Shown: positions 32,013 to 40,686 of the stretch, one piece after another
Layout of the letters: each line of letters opens with the position of its first letter
Position numbering within the stretch: position 1 is the first letter of the stretch
Assembly: GCA_017527075.1 (NCBI GenBank)
Contig: JAFXQM010000002.1
Location: 295,154 to 359,153 of the forward strand
From: Selenomonadaceae bacterium
GTDB lineage: Bacteria; Bacillota; Negativicutes; Selenomonadales; Selenomonadaceae
Direction: 5' to 3'
Length of the DNA stretch: 64,000 nucleotides
Program-made: the position numbers and the translations under genes
Notes under the pieces: model-generated
Databases searched by the model: none
What the model was told of the DNA's origin: nothing
What the model saw: the letters and a program-made list of their open reading frames with translations, nothing else

Positions 32013-34562
32013 TCATTTGAAGAATTCATTTATCTGCGTCTCAAGATTTCGTCCGCGGTCGTCGTGGCGTGTCGCCAGCAAAAATTTTCCGCCGCGATTC
32101 CTCTCCCACAGCTCTCCGACGGAAATTTTTTCGGCGGTGTCCTCGTTGCTCGCCAGGTGCTCGCCCTTGTACTCGACCGCCGCATACGTCCCGTCCGTCA
32201 GCTTCACCACGAAGTCGGGATAAAATTTATCGGCATGCGTCGGCAACCAAAACGAATGCTCCGACTCCCGCTCGATATTGCGAATCCACGTCGCCACGTT
32301 TTGATTGGCATCGATGAACTGCGCGCAAAGAATTTCCTCCGAGTTCATGTCGCCGACCCTCGGATAAAAATGCTTCTCGAATTGGATTCGTCCGTCGTAA
32401 AATTTTTTCGCGGGATAATTTTCCGGCTCGAAGATTTTTTTTATGTTCGGGCGAACGCAAACGGAATTGTCCGCGCCGAAAAGTTTTTCCTGCCAGCCCG
32501 CCGCCTGCGCCGCCGCCCGACAGCTTTTGATTTTTTCCTTGAGCAGCTCAAGCAACGTGAACCGCAGCCGCACCAGTTCATCCAAAGAAACTTTTTGCTC
32601 CTCAGCCAGCCGCACCAAAATCCTGCGGATGAATTCGGCCAAGTCCTCGTGCGTCAAATCCGTCGCCCGAATTTTTTCCATGAACCAGCCGACCAAATCG
32701 ACGAGCTCCCAATTCGTTTCGCCGCGAAATAAATCTGCCATGTTGCCGCCGAGAAATTTTTGTCGGACCTTGTGCCCCGCCACGTCGAATTCGTAAACGT
32801 GCGCCTCGACATCGCGCCTGAAGTTCGGCAGGTCTGTGTCGAAGCAGCCCGTCAGTCTCCACGGCGTCGGCAAAAAATCTTCTGCCTCGGCGAGTGTCGC
32901 GCCGTCCCCCGAATCCAAGCACAGCATCGGGATTTCAAATTTTTCTCCGCGCTCCGACGGCGAATTTTTTTTCGGCTGAAGTTTTTCGCGCTTGAGTGCC
33001 TCGAAAAGTTTTTCGCGCGAATCTTTCTCCTTAAAAATTTTGTTCGCGTTCGCTGCCAGCTCTTTTGCGTCCGCCGCCGAAATATTTTCCAGCACCAGCT
33101 CGTAACCCGCCGAAGTTTTCTCGACGACCGCCGCGCCCTGCAAAAATAAATTCAGCGCGCCCAACTGCGGACGTTCGCTCGTTTGGATTTTTATCGTCTG
33201 CGTTTCGGGGAAAAGTGTTTGCTGAACTTCGACCGCCGCCTTTGCCTCCGCGTCCTCGAAGCCCATGTCCAATAAGTTGTCGCGAATTTTTTCCGCCGCC
33301 GCCATCCACTCGCTCACCGCCACGAACGCATACGCGCGATTGAGTGCCGCCGATTCTCTGCGCGCCGCATACGGCATCCTAAGCACGCGACCCAAAAGTT
33401 GCTCGGCGTCTTTCGGCGAATGAATTTTTGCCAGCGAACAGAAAACGTAAGCGAACGGGCAGTCCCAACCTTCCTTGAGTGCCTGCACCGTGATGACGTA
33501 TCGAATCGGGCAATCGCGCGCCGACAAATCCACGCCGTCCAGCTCGTGCCGCTCGCCCGTCGCCACCGCCACTTCCTCCGCCGCGACCTTCGCGCCCTCC
33601 AGCAAATATTTTTTCACCACGTCCACGGTCAATTCTTTGTCGCGGCTCTCGGCTTGGAACAGAGCAATCGGTCTGATGTACTCCGCCTCGCGCGCCGCCA
33701 ATTTCTCCAACGCCGTCCGCTTCTGCACCGCGCTGTCGATTGTCATTTCCCACGATTGATTTTCCGTCAGCTCTATCGGCAGCTTTATCATCTCTTCCGC
33801 CTTCAGCTCCGACGCGCTCACCTGATACAAAATGTTCGAGTCCTGCGCGGGCGTCGCCGTCAGCTCAATCACTGCCGCAGGGCGAAGTTTTTGCATTGTC
33901 TCCAAGCTCAGCCGGCTCGAATAATTGTGCGCCTCGTCGATTATCATCAGCGGACGAAGATACGCCAGCAAATTTCCGAACGACTTCCAGCCGCCGCGCT
34001 CGTCCGCCTCGAAAAATTCTTGCCGCAGTATCGCTCGGAAGCACGGCTCCAAAAATTCATTCGCCTGATAAACTTTTCGTCCCTCCGGTTTTTCGACGCG
34101 GAACGATTGGAACGTCGCAACGAAAATGTTCAGCGACTGATTTAAATCTTGCGGGCGCAGTTGTCTGAACTCCGTCACGTCGAAAATTTTTACCGCGCCT
34201 TTGAATGCCTCGTCCAATGCCGCCCGATAAAAAGTTTTCGGCTCGCGCAAAACTTTCAGCGTTTGTCGGCGAATCGTATCCGTCGGCACCAGCCACAGCA
34301 CCAACGGATATTCCCGCGCCAAAAAATTTTCTGCCACCAAACGAATCGCGCACGCCCCCAGCAAAGTTTTCCCGCCGCCCGTCGGCAGCCGCAAGCAGAT
34401 ATACGGCGCGTCCTCCAAATTTTTCAGCGACCTGTACGGTTGCGGATAACTCGGCGCGTTCCGATTTTCTTTGAACGCCTCCGCGCTCCCGATTATCCGC
34501 GCCGCCCGCAAAAATTTTTCCAGCGTCGCCAGCGTCTCCCGCTGATAATTTTTCAGCTCCAA
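32013..34562 (-). CDS. res: Type III restriction enzyme, Res subunit
   Basis: About 849 residues. TTG 34562 lies eight bases after GGAGG and is preferred to GTG 34571 inside the RBS. The N-terminal half is a superfamily 2 ATPase: LPTGGGKTLLG (near residue 60), IIDEAHNYSS (DEAH box), ELTATP, and later QALKEGWDCPFAYVFCSL and LGRVLRMPYA. The C-terminus has a nuclease PD...ExK pattern, YPDFVVKLTDGTYAAVEYKG. Together with the Mod subunit encoded upstream it would cut DNA a fixed distance from an unmethylated asymmetric site after ATP-driven sliding. The reading frame is intact. Confidence 0.93.
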   Translation of the reverse strand: MELKNYQRETLATLEKFLRAARIIGSAEAFKENRNAPSYPQPYRSLKNLEDAPYICLRLPTGGGKTLLGACAIRLVAENFLAREYPLVLWLVPTDTIRRQTLKVLREPKTFYRAALDEAFKGAVKIFDVTEFRQLRPQDLNQSLNIFVATFQSFRVEKPEGRKVYQANEFLEPCFRAILRQEFFEADERGGWKSFGNLLAYLRPLMIIDEAHNYSSRLSLETMQKLRPAAVIELTATPAQDSNILYQVSASELKAEEMIKLPIELTENQSWEMTIDSAVQKRTALEKLAAREAEYIRPIALFQAESRDKELTVDVVKKYLLEGAKVAAEEVAVATGERHELDGVDLSARDCPIRYVITVQALKEGWDCPFAYVFCSLAKIHSPKDAEQLLGRVLRMPYAARRESAALNRAYAFVAVSEWMAAAEKIRDNLLDMGFEDAEAKAAVEVQQTLFPETQTIKIQTSERPQLGALNLFLQGAAVVEKTSAGYELVLENISAADAKELAANANKIFKEKDSREKLFEALKREKLQPKKNSPSERGEKFEIPMLCLDSGDGATLAEAEDFLPTPWRLTGCFDTDLPNFRRDVEAHVYEFDVAGHKVRQKFLGGNMADLFRGETNWELVDLVGWFMEKIRATDLTHEDLAEFIRRILVRLAEEQKVSLDELVRLRFTLLELLKEKIKSCRAAAQAAGWQEKLFGADNSVCVRPNIKKIFEPENYPAKKFYDGRIQFEKHFYPRVGDMNSEEILCAQFIDANQNVATWIRNIERESEHSFWLPTHADKFYPDFVVKLTDGTYAAVEYKGEHLASNEDTAEKISVGELWERNRGGKFLLATRHDDRGRNLETQINEFFK

Positions 34563-34725
34563 AGTTCTCACCTCCTCGATTCGATTTTCTATCGCGCGAT
34601 TTATTTTCCTGCGCGGACAAAAAAAATAATCGCCTCGCGACGATTTTGCCGCGGGGCAATTATTTTCTGAATCTGGTTGTGTCGGTTCTCGCTAGTCTTC
34701 CAAAAATCCACGCTTTCTTATTACG

Positions 34726-34790
34726 GGAGAGGGTCGACACGCCAACATCGACTCGCCCGCGCTCCGTCCATGACGGGGCGTTTTCAATTT
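34726..34790 (+). repeat. Structured repeat element A
   Basis: First of two near-identical copies. Two stem-loops and a closing T4 give it the look of a small RNA or a terminator read on the plus strand. The plus strand is antisense to the mod-res message. The element could also act as a hairpin in that message. Confidence 0.7.
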
Positions 34791-34919
34791 CAAGCAACGG
34801 ATGAATCTCGCGCTGTCCGCTGCTTCGCTCATTGTGTCTCTGCTTTCGTACCTGAGGTAATTCCTCTTTCGGAAGCAAGCCGTCGCGTTTGATTCTCAAA
34901 AAAACCTGTTCATATTCTT

Positions 34920-34985
34920 GGAGAGGGTCGACGCTACCAACATCGACTCGCCCGCGCTCCGTCCACGACGGGGCGTTTTCAATTT
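34920..34985 (+). repeat. Structured repeat element B
   Basis: Second copy, same stems as element A with CAC in place of CAT in the terminal loop and a changed first loop (GCTACCAACA for ACGCCAACA). Confidence 0.7.
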
Positions 34986-35019
34986 TCGATTCAAATTATA
35001 ATCGACGCCCGAAAATTTT

Positions 35020-36447
35020 TCAAGCTCTAATTTCTGACGGAATTTGTTTGAAGATAATTTTCTGCGCCTTCAAAGTCTCCGCGCTCACTCGGCTCGCCTC
35101 GGCGAAAATTATTTTCCGTCCTTCGGGCAGCCCCGCCAAAAAATTTTTCGTCAGCGTGTCGCGCAAAAGATAATACGCCGTGCCCTCGTGAATGCCAAGC
35201 AGCGGAGCCTCGCCCGTCGCGCCCAACGCCTGACCCGTGAACTTGAACCAGATATACGCCGCCAGCTGTCGGAAGCTCACCGCCCGATTAAGTCCGCCCG
35301 TCGCGTCGAACAGCGGCGCGCCCAATTCTCCGAAACGAAAACTCCCGCCCACTCGTCGCACGCGCTCGGCCGTGATTGTGTCGCAGTAATCTTGCGACTC
35401 AATCAGAATGAATTTGCGGTTGCCCCCGTCGCTTGCGTTGAGGTTGAGGACGGCGTGGGCGGTCGTGCCGCTGCCCGCGAAGGCGTCAAGCACCAGAGAA
35501 TTTTTGTCGAGGTGCCGAATCAATTCTTCAATCAGCGCGGGCGGCTTAACGGTGTCGAAACCAATCGGCTCGCCCATAATCGAATTCAAAATTTCTTTGC
35601 CGCTCTGAGCCGTGCCGAATTCGTCCGCGCGCAAGTGAGACCAAAACGGTTTGTAAGAAACGTTGCCCGCCTCATCTTCGGGATAAACCGCTCGCTTGAC
35701 GATACCGTCGACGATTTCGACGCGCCCCGCTGCCTCCAGTTGCCGCGCAGTCGCTTCGCCGATTTGCCAACGCTTACCTTCGCGCGGATATTGTCCGAGG
35801 ATTTTAAATTTCATCGTCGGGCGGCTGAAAGTTCCCGCGTCTGACTTCTCGATAACTTCAAAGCGACACGCGCCGAACTTTCCACGGTGCGGATAAGTTT
35901 TCGTGCTCGGCACGGGCGTCAGCTCGAAAATATTTTCGTCGGCGTTATTTCGATAACAGAGAATCGGTTCGGTTTTAATTTGCAGACCGAATCGCGCGCG
36001 CCCCGAATTCGTCGGCTGCGTCACCGATTCCCAAGTCAATGTGCCGACATAATTTTTCACGCCGAAGATTTCATCGCAAATGCAACGCAGGTGATGATAC
36101 TCGTCGCGGAAGTTGATGGAAATGAAAATCGCGCCGTCGTCGGAGAGGAAGTCGCGCAAAAGCTCCAGCCGCGGATACATCATGGAGAGCCATTCGCTGT
36201 GCTCGAAATTGTCGTCGTAATGCTCGAAGGCGGAGTGAGTGTTGTAAGGCGGGTCAATGTAAATGCATTTGACGGCACGGCGATAAAAGGGCAGGAGAGA
36301 TTTGAGCACGGGGAGATTGTCGCCGTGAACGATTAAGTTGTCCGAGTCGCCGCAGCCGCGCGCCGAATCAAAATCGATGAGGCGGTGCGGGATTTTTTTT
36401 GCGGCGTCGACGGCCTGAGCCTTGCCCTCCCAATCCAAAGTCGGCAA
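35020..36447 (-). CDS. mod: Type III DNA methyltransferase, Mod subunit
   Basis: About 475 residues from TTG 36447, eight bases after GGAGG; GTG within the RBS and the longer frame to 36546 are less likely. The catalytic motif IYIDPPYNT comes first and the S-adenosylmethionine motif VLDAFAGSGTTAHAV later, the order of beta-class N6-adenine methylases such as type III Mod. Between them lies the target-recognition part (roughly residues 140-300). It both recognises the site and methylates it, and forms the complex with Res. A TATAAT at 36480-36475 is a likely -10. The distance to res is large. Confidence 0.93.
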   Translation of the reverse strand: MPTLDWEGKAQAVDAAKKIPHRLIDFDSARGCGDSDNLIVHGDNLPVLKSLLPFYRRAVKCIYIDPPYNTHSAFEHYDDNFEHSEWLSMMYPRLELLRDFLSDDGAIFISINFRDEYHHLRCICDEIFGVKNYVGTLTWESVTQPTNSGRARFGLQIKTEPILCYRNNADENIFELTPVPSTKTYPHRGKFGACRFEVIEKSDAGTFSRPTMKFKILGQYPREGKRWQIGEATARQLEAAGRVEIVDGIVKRAVYPEDEAGNVSYKPFWSHLRADEFGTAQSGKEILNSIMGEPIGFDTVKPPALIEELIRHLDKNSLVLDAFAGSGTTAHAVLNLNASDGGNRKFILIESQDYCDTITAERVRRVGGSFRFGELGAPLFDATGGLNRAVSFRQLAAYIWFKFTGQALGATGEAPLLGIHEGTAYYLLRDTLTKNFLAGLPEGRKIIFAEASRVSAETLKAQKIIFKQIPSEIRA

Positions 36448-36515
36448 GTAATTCACCTCCGAAAATTTTTTCCGATTATACACTGCCAACGCCGCGCAGT
36501 CGACAAAAATATTTT

Positions 36516-36543
36516 TTGCATTTTGGAAAGCAACTGATATAAT
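36516..36543 (+). promoter_or_regulatory. Promoter of the Hpt gene
   Basis: TTGCAT at 36516-36521 and TATAAT at 36538-36543, 16-nt spacer, then AGAGGAGG before ATG 36577. Confidence 0.7.
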
Positions 36544-36576
36544 CAACGAAACGATTCACCAAGAGGAGGAAGTTAC

Positions 36577-36915
36577 ATGCTGACGATTGAGAAGCTGCAG
36601 GAGTACGGAGTAAACACCAAGGAAGGTCTGGCGCGGTGCATGAACATGGAGAAATTTTATTTCAAGATGTTGGGCATGGGTCTGAAGAATGACTCGTTCG
36701 ACAAGCTGGAGAGTTTGCTGGCGGCGGGGAATTTGGAAGAGGCGTTCGAGCAGGCGCATGCACTCAAGGGCGTGGTCGGGAACTTGGCAATTACTCCGAT
36801 TTTCGGACCGCTGAGCGATATAACCGAGTCCCTGCGCGCGAAGAAGGATTTGGATTACGTGACTTTGTACAAGCCGATAAAAGAGCTGAGGGATAAACTC
36901 GTCGCAGAGCTTTGA
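36577..36915 (+). CDS. Stand-alone histidine phosphotransfer (Hpt) protein
   Basis: The 112-residue helical protein matches the Hpt domain, which relays phosphate between response-regulator receivers. The phospho-accepting histidine is in EQAHALKGVVGNL, with the expected long helices before and after it. No other domain is present. The next gene is a hybrid kinase with two receivers but no Hpt of its own, so this protein is the natural relay partner. About 300 bp with a hairpin repeat separates the two. Confidence 0.9.
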   Translation: MLTIEKLQEYGVNTKEGLARCMNMEKFYFKMLGMGLKNDSFDKLESLLAAGNLEEAFEQAHALKGVVGNLAITPIFGPLSDITESLRAKKDLDYVTLYKPIKELRDKLVAEL

Positions 36916-37215
36916 TTCCCCCTCTTGTAAAGAGTGGGCACGCAGAAGCTACTGTGACCGGCGCGGGGCGTCGTGCTCATCGTGCCGAAAGAAAATTTTT
37001 TGTGTGATTAACCTTCTTTCTCTTTGCATGCCCAAAGAGAAAGAAGCAAAGAGAAAAGGCACCTCGCGGGGGCGTCGGTCGTACACAGCTTGGCGGTTGA
37101 GATAACCCGCAGCCGTCAGTGCCCGCTGTTTTCACATCACGTGAAAAGCGCGGGCGGCCGCCCGTCCATGGGCGGCTTCTTGTCCAATGTCCCTTGTCCC
37201 TGAAGGATTGATTTC
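36916..37215. other. Spacer between Hpt and hybrid kinase genes
   Basis: 300 bp without a gene. It holds the inverted second copy of the composite hairpin element (37012-37181) and, just after the Hpt stop, a GC-rich stretch with no recognised motif. The kinase RBS (AAGGA) is at the end. Confidence 0.7.
37012..37181 (-). repeat. Composite hairpin repeat, copy 2
   Basis: Inverted relative to copy 1 at 26713-26880. It contains a perfect 14-bp hairpin (37013-37026 with 37033-37046), the shared block ACGCCCCCGCGAGG (on the minus strand), a TTTTCAC/GTGAAAA hairpin and GCCGCCC/GGGCGGC (37157-37163 with 37170-37176). The order of parts is the same as in copy 1. Confidence 0.8.
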
Positions 37216-40008
37216 ATGCTGAACTTCAAGACGAGCTTTTACGAAAAAATCTTTGACTCGCTGGACAACAACGTCGTGCTCATGCGCGTGGCGGCGGACG
37301 GCGGATATTTTCCTGTTTGGTGTTCGCGGGAATTCGCCGAGATGATGGAAGGTTCGGTGGAAGGATTCATCGAGCGGGAGCAATACGCGCCGGGCAGGAG
37401 CATTCACCCCGACGACCGCGCCGAAGTCGAATATCTTTTCCAAAACAAAACGACGCGCGGCGGCAGAAATAATTTGACGATTCGACAGCAGACGCTCAAA
37501 GGCAACTGGCGGTGGATAAACGTCCATTACGCGTTCGTGGAGGAGGACGGGTTGCTTTACGCTTACTGCAACTGCTCGGACTTCACGAAGATAAAACGTG
37601 ACGAGGAGCGCGCGAAATTTCTTTACGAGGGCGTGCGCCAAGAGCTGGAGACTCTTTCCAACGAAACGCTCATCTCCATTCGCATGAACCTGACCAAGGA
37701 CGTGGTGGAGGATTGCCGCGGGCGCGAGCTTAATGACATGAATCTGCGCGGCATGAAAATTTCGGAGCGGTTTGCGCAACGTTTGAATTACTTTCCGCTG
37801 GAGCGCGACAGGAAAAAATTCATCGACAAGTTCAGCACGGAGCGGCTGCTGAAAAATTTCGCGGAGGGAAAAAATAATCAGTCGGAAATTTTCTTCAGCC
37901 GCAGACCGAGCGGGCGCGAATGTTTTGTCAGTTACAGCGTGACGCTGAGGCGCGACCCCGACACCGAGGACATAATCGCGTTCGCCGCCGAGCAGGATTA
38001 CAACGCCGAAGTCGTGAGCAAGACCGTCATGAGCAAAGCGTTGGCTGACCAGTTCGACGTGATTGCGTATATCGTCGGCGGCAATTACGGCGTGGTTATC
38101 GGCGACCCGAAAAAAATTCGGCGCGGAAGTATTTTCCCGAACAAGCTGACGGGCAAGTATGAAGAATATCTCCGCGACCAAGTTGCGCCGGTCTTGAGCG
38201 GCACGGACGAGGAGCGCGAGAAAACTTTGCGCGCGCTGAGCCTGCAGAGGATTGAGTATGCGCTGGAACTGCGCGAGCCTTACGAAGTCAATTTGCACTG
38301 CTTCATCGGCGGCGAGATTTATCACAAGCGGATAATGTTTTATCTCGTCGACCGCGAGGCGAAATTTTACATCTTGCTCAAGACGGACATGACGAAATTT
38401 CAGCGGGCACTGTTCGCGAAGAACGAACAGCTGCGCAACGCGTTGGAAGTCGCCAACCAGGCGAACGTCGCCAAGACCGCGTTCCTTTCCGCCATGAGCC
38501 ACGAGATTCGCACGCCCATGAACGCAATCATCGGGCTGGACACAATCGCGCTGAAGGAACCCGACTTGCCCGAAAATGTTCGCGAACACCTGGAGAAAAT
38601 CGGGACGAGTGCGCGCCACCTGCTCGGCGTCATCAACGACATCTTGGACATGAGCAGGATTGAGAGCGGGCGTATGATTCTCAAGCAGGAAGAATTTTCC
38701 TTCACGAACATGCTGGAGCAAATCAACACGATGGTCAACGCGCAATGCCGCGACAAAGGTTTGAATTACGAATGCGCCGTTCGCGGACGCGTGGACGATT
38801 TTTATATCGGCGACGAAGTTAAACTCAAGCAAGTGCTGATTAACATCTTGGGCAACGCGATAAAGTTCACGAACAAGGGCGGCGCGATAAATTTTTCCGT
38901 CGAGAAGGTCGCGCACTTCGAGGACAAATCGACGCTGCGTTTCGTCGTCAAGGACACGGGCATTGGTATCGACAAGAATTACCTGAAGAAAATTTTCGAG
39001 CCGTTCAGCCAGGAGGATTCGGGCACGTCGACGGCTTACGGCGGCACGGGCTTGGGCATGGCGATTACAAAAAATATCGTCGAGACCATGAACGGAAATA
39101 TTTCCGTGGCGAGCGAAAAGGGCGTGGGCTCCGAATTCACCGTCAACGTAACGCTGCGCAACTCGCCCAAGACGATTGATTCAGTCAAAGGCAAAAAAAT
39201 TAACGTAAAAGATTTGCGCGTGCTGATTGTCGACGACGACCCGATTGCCTGCGAACACGCAAAGCTTGTGCTGGAGGAAGTCGGCATTTCGGCGGAGATT
39301 TCTCACAACGGACAAGACGCCGCCGAAAAAATTTTACTCAAGCAGGCGCGCCACGAGCCTTACAACATTTTGCTGATTGATTTGCGCATGCCCGACGGCA
39401 ACGGCGTGGAAGTCACCAGACAAATCAGCGAGCTTGCCGGCGAAGAGTGCGCGATAATAATTTTGACATCTTACACGTGGGATGACGTGGTGGAGGAGGC
39501 ATTGGCGGCGGGCGTCGACAGATTCATGACCAAGCCGCTGTTCGCCTCCACCGTCGTCAACGAATTTCATCAGGCTCTCGGACAAAAAAATTTCGACGAG
39601 CCCGAAAAAGTTCTCGCCGAATTGGAAGGCAGAAAAATTTTGATGGCGGAGGACATGCCCGTCAACGCCGAGATAATGATAATGGTTTTGTCCATGCGCG
39701 GAATCGAAGTGGAGCACGCGCCCAACGGCCTGGAGGCAGTCAACGCGTTCGAGCAGTCGCCGCCGAATTATTTCGACGCGGTGCTCATGGATATCCGAAT
39801 GCCGATAATGGACGGGCTCAAGGCAACGGAAACGATTCGCGCCCTTGACCGCCCCGACGCAAAAAAAATTCCGATTATCGCCATGACCGCCAACGCCTTC
39901 GACGAGGACGTGCAACGCTCACTGCAGGCAGGCATGAACGCGCACCTGTCCAAGCCCGTCGAGCCCGAACATCTTTTCCAAACTTTGGCGGAGCTAATCG
40001 AGCCATGA
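37216..40008 (+). CDS. Cytoplasmic hybrid sensor histidine kinase (PAS-HisKA-HATPase-REC-REC)
   Basis: 930 residues with no membrane helix or signal peptide, so it senses a cytoplasmic cue. An N-terminal PAS-like domain (about 10-135) and a second sensory region are followed by HisKA with FLSAMSHEIRTPMNA (histidine near residue 432) and an HATPase domain (IGNAIKFTN, KDTGIGI, GGTGLGMA). Two receivers complete it: LLIDLRMP in the first and VLMDIRMP in the second. There is no DNA-binding output, so signalling must go through a relay, probably the Hpt protein upstream. The stop overlaps the hicA start (ATGA). Confidence 0.93.
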   Translation: MLNFKTSFYEKIFDSLDNNVVLMRVAADGGYFPVWCSREFAEMMEGSVEGFIEREQYAPGRSIHPDDRAEVEYLFQNKTTRGGRNNLTIRQQTLKGNWRWINVHYAFVEEDGLLYAYCNCSDFTKIKRDEERAKFLYEGVRQELETLSNETLISIRMNLTKDVVEDCRGRELNDMNLRGMKISERFAQRLNYFPLERDRKKFIDKFSTERLLKNFAEGKNNQSEIFFSRRPSGRECFVSYSVTLRRDPDTEDIIAFAAEQDYNAEVVSKTVMSKALADQFDVIAYIVGGNYGVVIGDPKKIRRGSIFPNKLTGKYEEYLRDQVAPVLSGTDEEREKTLRALSLQRIEYALELREPYEVNLHCFIGGEIYHKRIMFYLVDREAKFYILLKTDMTKFQRALFAKNEQLRNALEVANQANVAKTAFLSAMSHEIRTPMNAIIGLDTIALKEPDLPENVREHLEKIGTSARHLLGVINDILDMSRIESGRMILKQEEFSFTNMLEQINTMVNAQCRDKGLNYECAVRGRVDDFYIGDEVKLKQVLINILGNAIKFTNKGGAINFSVEKVAHFEDKSTLRFVVKDTGIGIDKNYLKKIFEPFSQEDSGTSTAYGGTGLGMAITKNIVETMNGNISVASEKGVGSEFTVNVTLRNSPKTIDSVKGKKINVKDLRVLIVDDDPIACEHAKLVLEEVGISAEISHNGQDAAEKILLKQARHEPYNILLIDLRMPDGNGVEVTRQISELAGEECAIIILTSYTWDDVVEEALAAGVDRFMTKPLFASTVVNEFHQALGQKNFDEPEKVLAELEGRKILMAEDMPVNAEIMIMVLSMRGIEVEHAPNGLEAVNAFEQSPPNYFDAVLMDIRMPIMDGLKATETIRALDRPDAKKIPIIAMTANAFDEDVQRSLQAGMNAHLSKPVEPEHLFQTLAELIEP

Positions 40009-40202
40009 AAAGTTATTCGTCGCGTGAAGTCATTGCTCTGCTCAAAAAGGACGGCTGGTACGAAGTCACTTGCGAAGGTGACCATCATCAATTCAAGCAC
40101 CCGTTCAAGAAAGGTCGAGTTACTGTTTCTCACCCTGTTAAAGACGTATCTGTCGGCGTTCTCAAAAATATTGAACGTCAGTCAGGAATTAAATTTGTTT
40201 GA
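40005..40202 (+). CDS. hicA: HicA-type mRNA interferase toxin
   Basis: The 65-residue protein has the HicA double-stranded RNA-binding-like fold: SSREVIALLKKDGW, the catalytic histidine in EGDHHQFKHP, and VTVSHPVKDVSVGVLKNI. It would cleave mRNA when free of its antitoxin. Its ATG overlaps the stop of the hybrid kinase gene, so translation may be coupled to it. hicB follows after 12 nt, the common toxin-first order. Confidence 0.93.
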   Translation: MKSYSSREVIALLKKDGWYEVTCEGDHHQFKHPFKKGRVTVSHPVKDVSVGVLKNIERQSGIKFV

Positions 40203-40214
40203 GGAGGCTGTGAC

Positions 40215-40466
40215 GTGGAAGAATACAGTTTCATTGCAGGATTCACTCGCGACCCCGTCGCCATCGCGGTTGAGTTCCCGGATTTGCCCGGCTGCCTAAC
40301 CCAAGGCGATAACTACCGCGAAGCATTTCTTAACGCCAAGGAAGCTTTGCACTTACATCTTGTCGGCATGATTATGGACGGCGAAAAAATTCCCAAGCCG
40401 AGCACCTTTGAAGACCTCAAGCCGAACGAAGGCACGATTTTCAGATTGGTTGAGATAAAAATTTAA
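40215..40466 (+). CDS. hicB: HicB-type antitoxin
   Basis: The 83-residue protein has the partial RNase H-like HicB fold (YSFIAGFTRDPVAIAVEFPDLPGCLTQGDNYREAFLNAKEAL) that covers HicA. The C-terminal DNA-binding helix-turn-helix or ribbon of longer HicB proteins is missing, so autoregulation may be weak. It starts at GTG 40215 behind GAGGAGG. Confidence 0.92.
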   Translation: MEEYSFIAGFTRDPVAIAVEFPDLPGCLTQGDNYREAFLNAKEALHLHLVGMIMDGEKIPKPSTFEDLKPNEGTIFRLVEIKI

Positions 40467-40473
40467 TCGGACG

Positions 40474-40548
40474 CGCGCCAAAGAAGTTTTGCAACTGCAC
40501 TTGCTTGGCATGATTCAAGACGACGAATCAAATCCGTCCTGTTTTTTG
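40474..40548 (+). pseudogene. hicB: Remnant of a second hicB
   Basis: In frame from 40474, the codons read RAKEVLQLHLLGMIQDDESNPS, clearly related to NAKEALHLHLVGMIMDGEKIPKPS in the hicB just upstream. Nothing N-terminal to this remains and the frame soon loses similarity. It points to an old duplication of the antitoxin or a lost second module. Confidence 0.7.
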
Positions 40549-40686
40549 TACACGAAAATTTTTGGAGCCGTCGCCGCGAAATTTTTTCCGCGCAACTTAA
40601 GCAAACGCGTCAAGGAAATTTTTCGCGGCTTTGATATAATCCGAATCGTCCGAAGGGCAAATGAAGTTTCAAAGGAGCGATTCATC

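Larger units (their letters stand above)
34563..35019. other. Non-coding spacer between mod and res with two copies of a structured element
   Basis: About 450 bp, unusual between the two genes of a type III system. Element A is 34726-34790 and element B 34920-34985. Each has GGAGAGGGTCGAC, an arm pairing GTCGA with TCGAC, and a 9-bp stem of CGCTCCGTC with GACGGGGCG (34760-34780 and 34955-34975) followed by TTTT. They differ mainly at the first loop and one terminal-loop base (CAT or CAC). About 130 bp of non-repeated sequence lies between them. An A/T-rich stretch ends the spacer on each side. Short frames on both strands run through the repeats but lack RBS and family features. Confidence 0.75.

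Noticed and set aside
31650..32732. Plus-strand frame through the minisatellite into res
   Set aside because: Its repeats are the translation of the 39-bp array and the rest is antisense to res. No start signal supports it.
34660..34899. Small proteins encoded in the mod-res spacer on either strand
   Set aside because: Frames run across the two structured copies, have no RBS, and the repeated stretch reads as protein only because both copies share it.
37132..38916. 594-codon minus-strand frame opposite the hybrid kinase
   Set aside because: It lies fully antisense to clear PAS and HisKA coding sequence and shows no recognisable domain or RBS.
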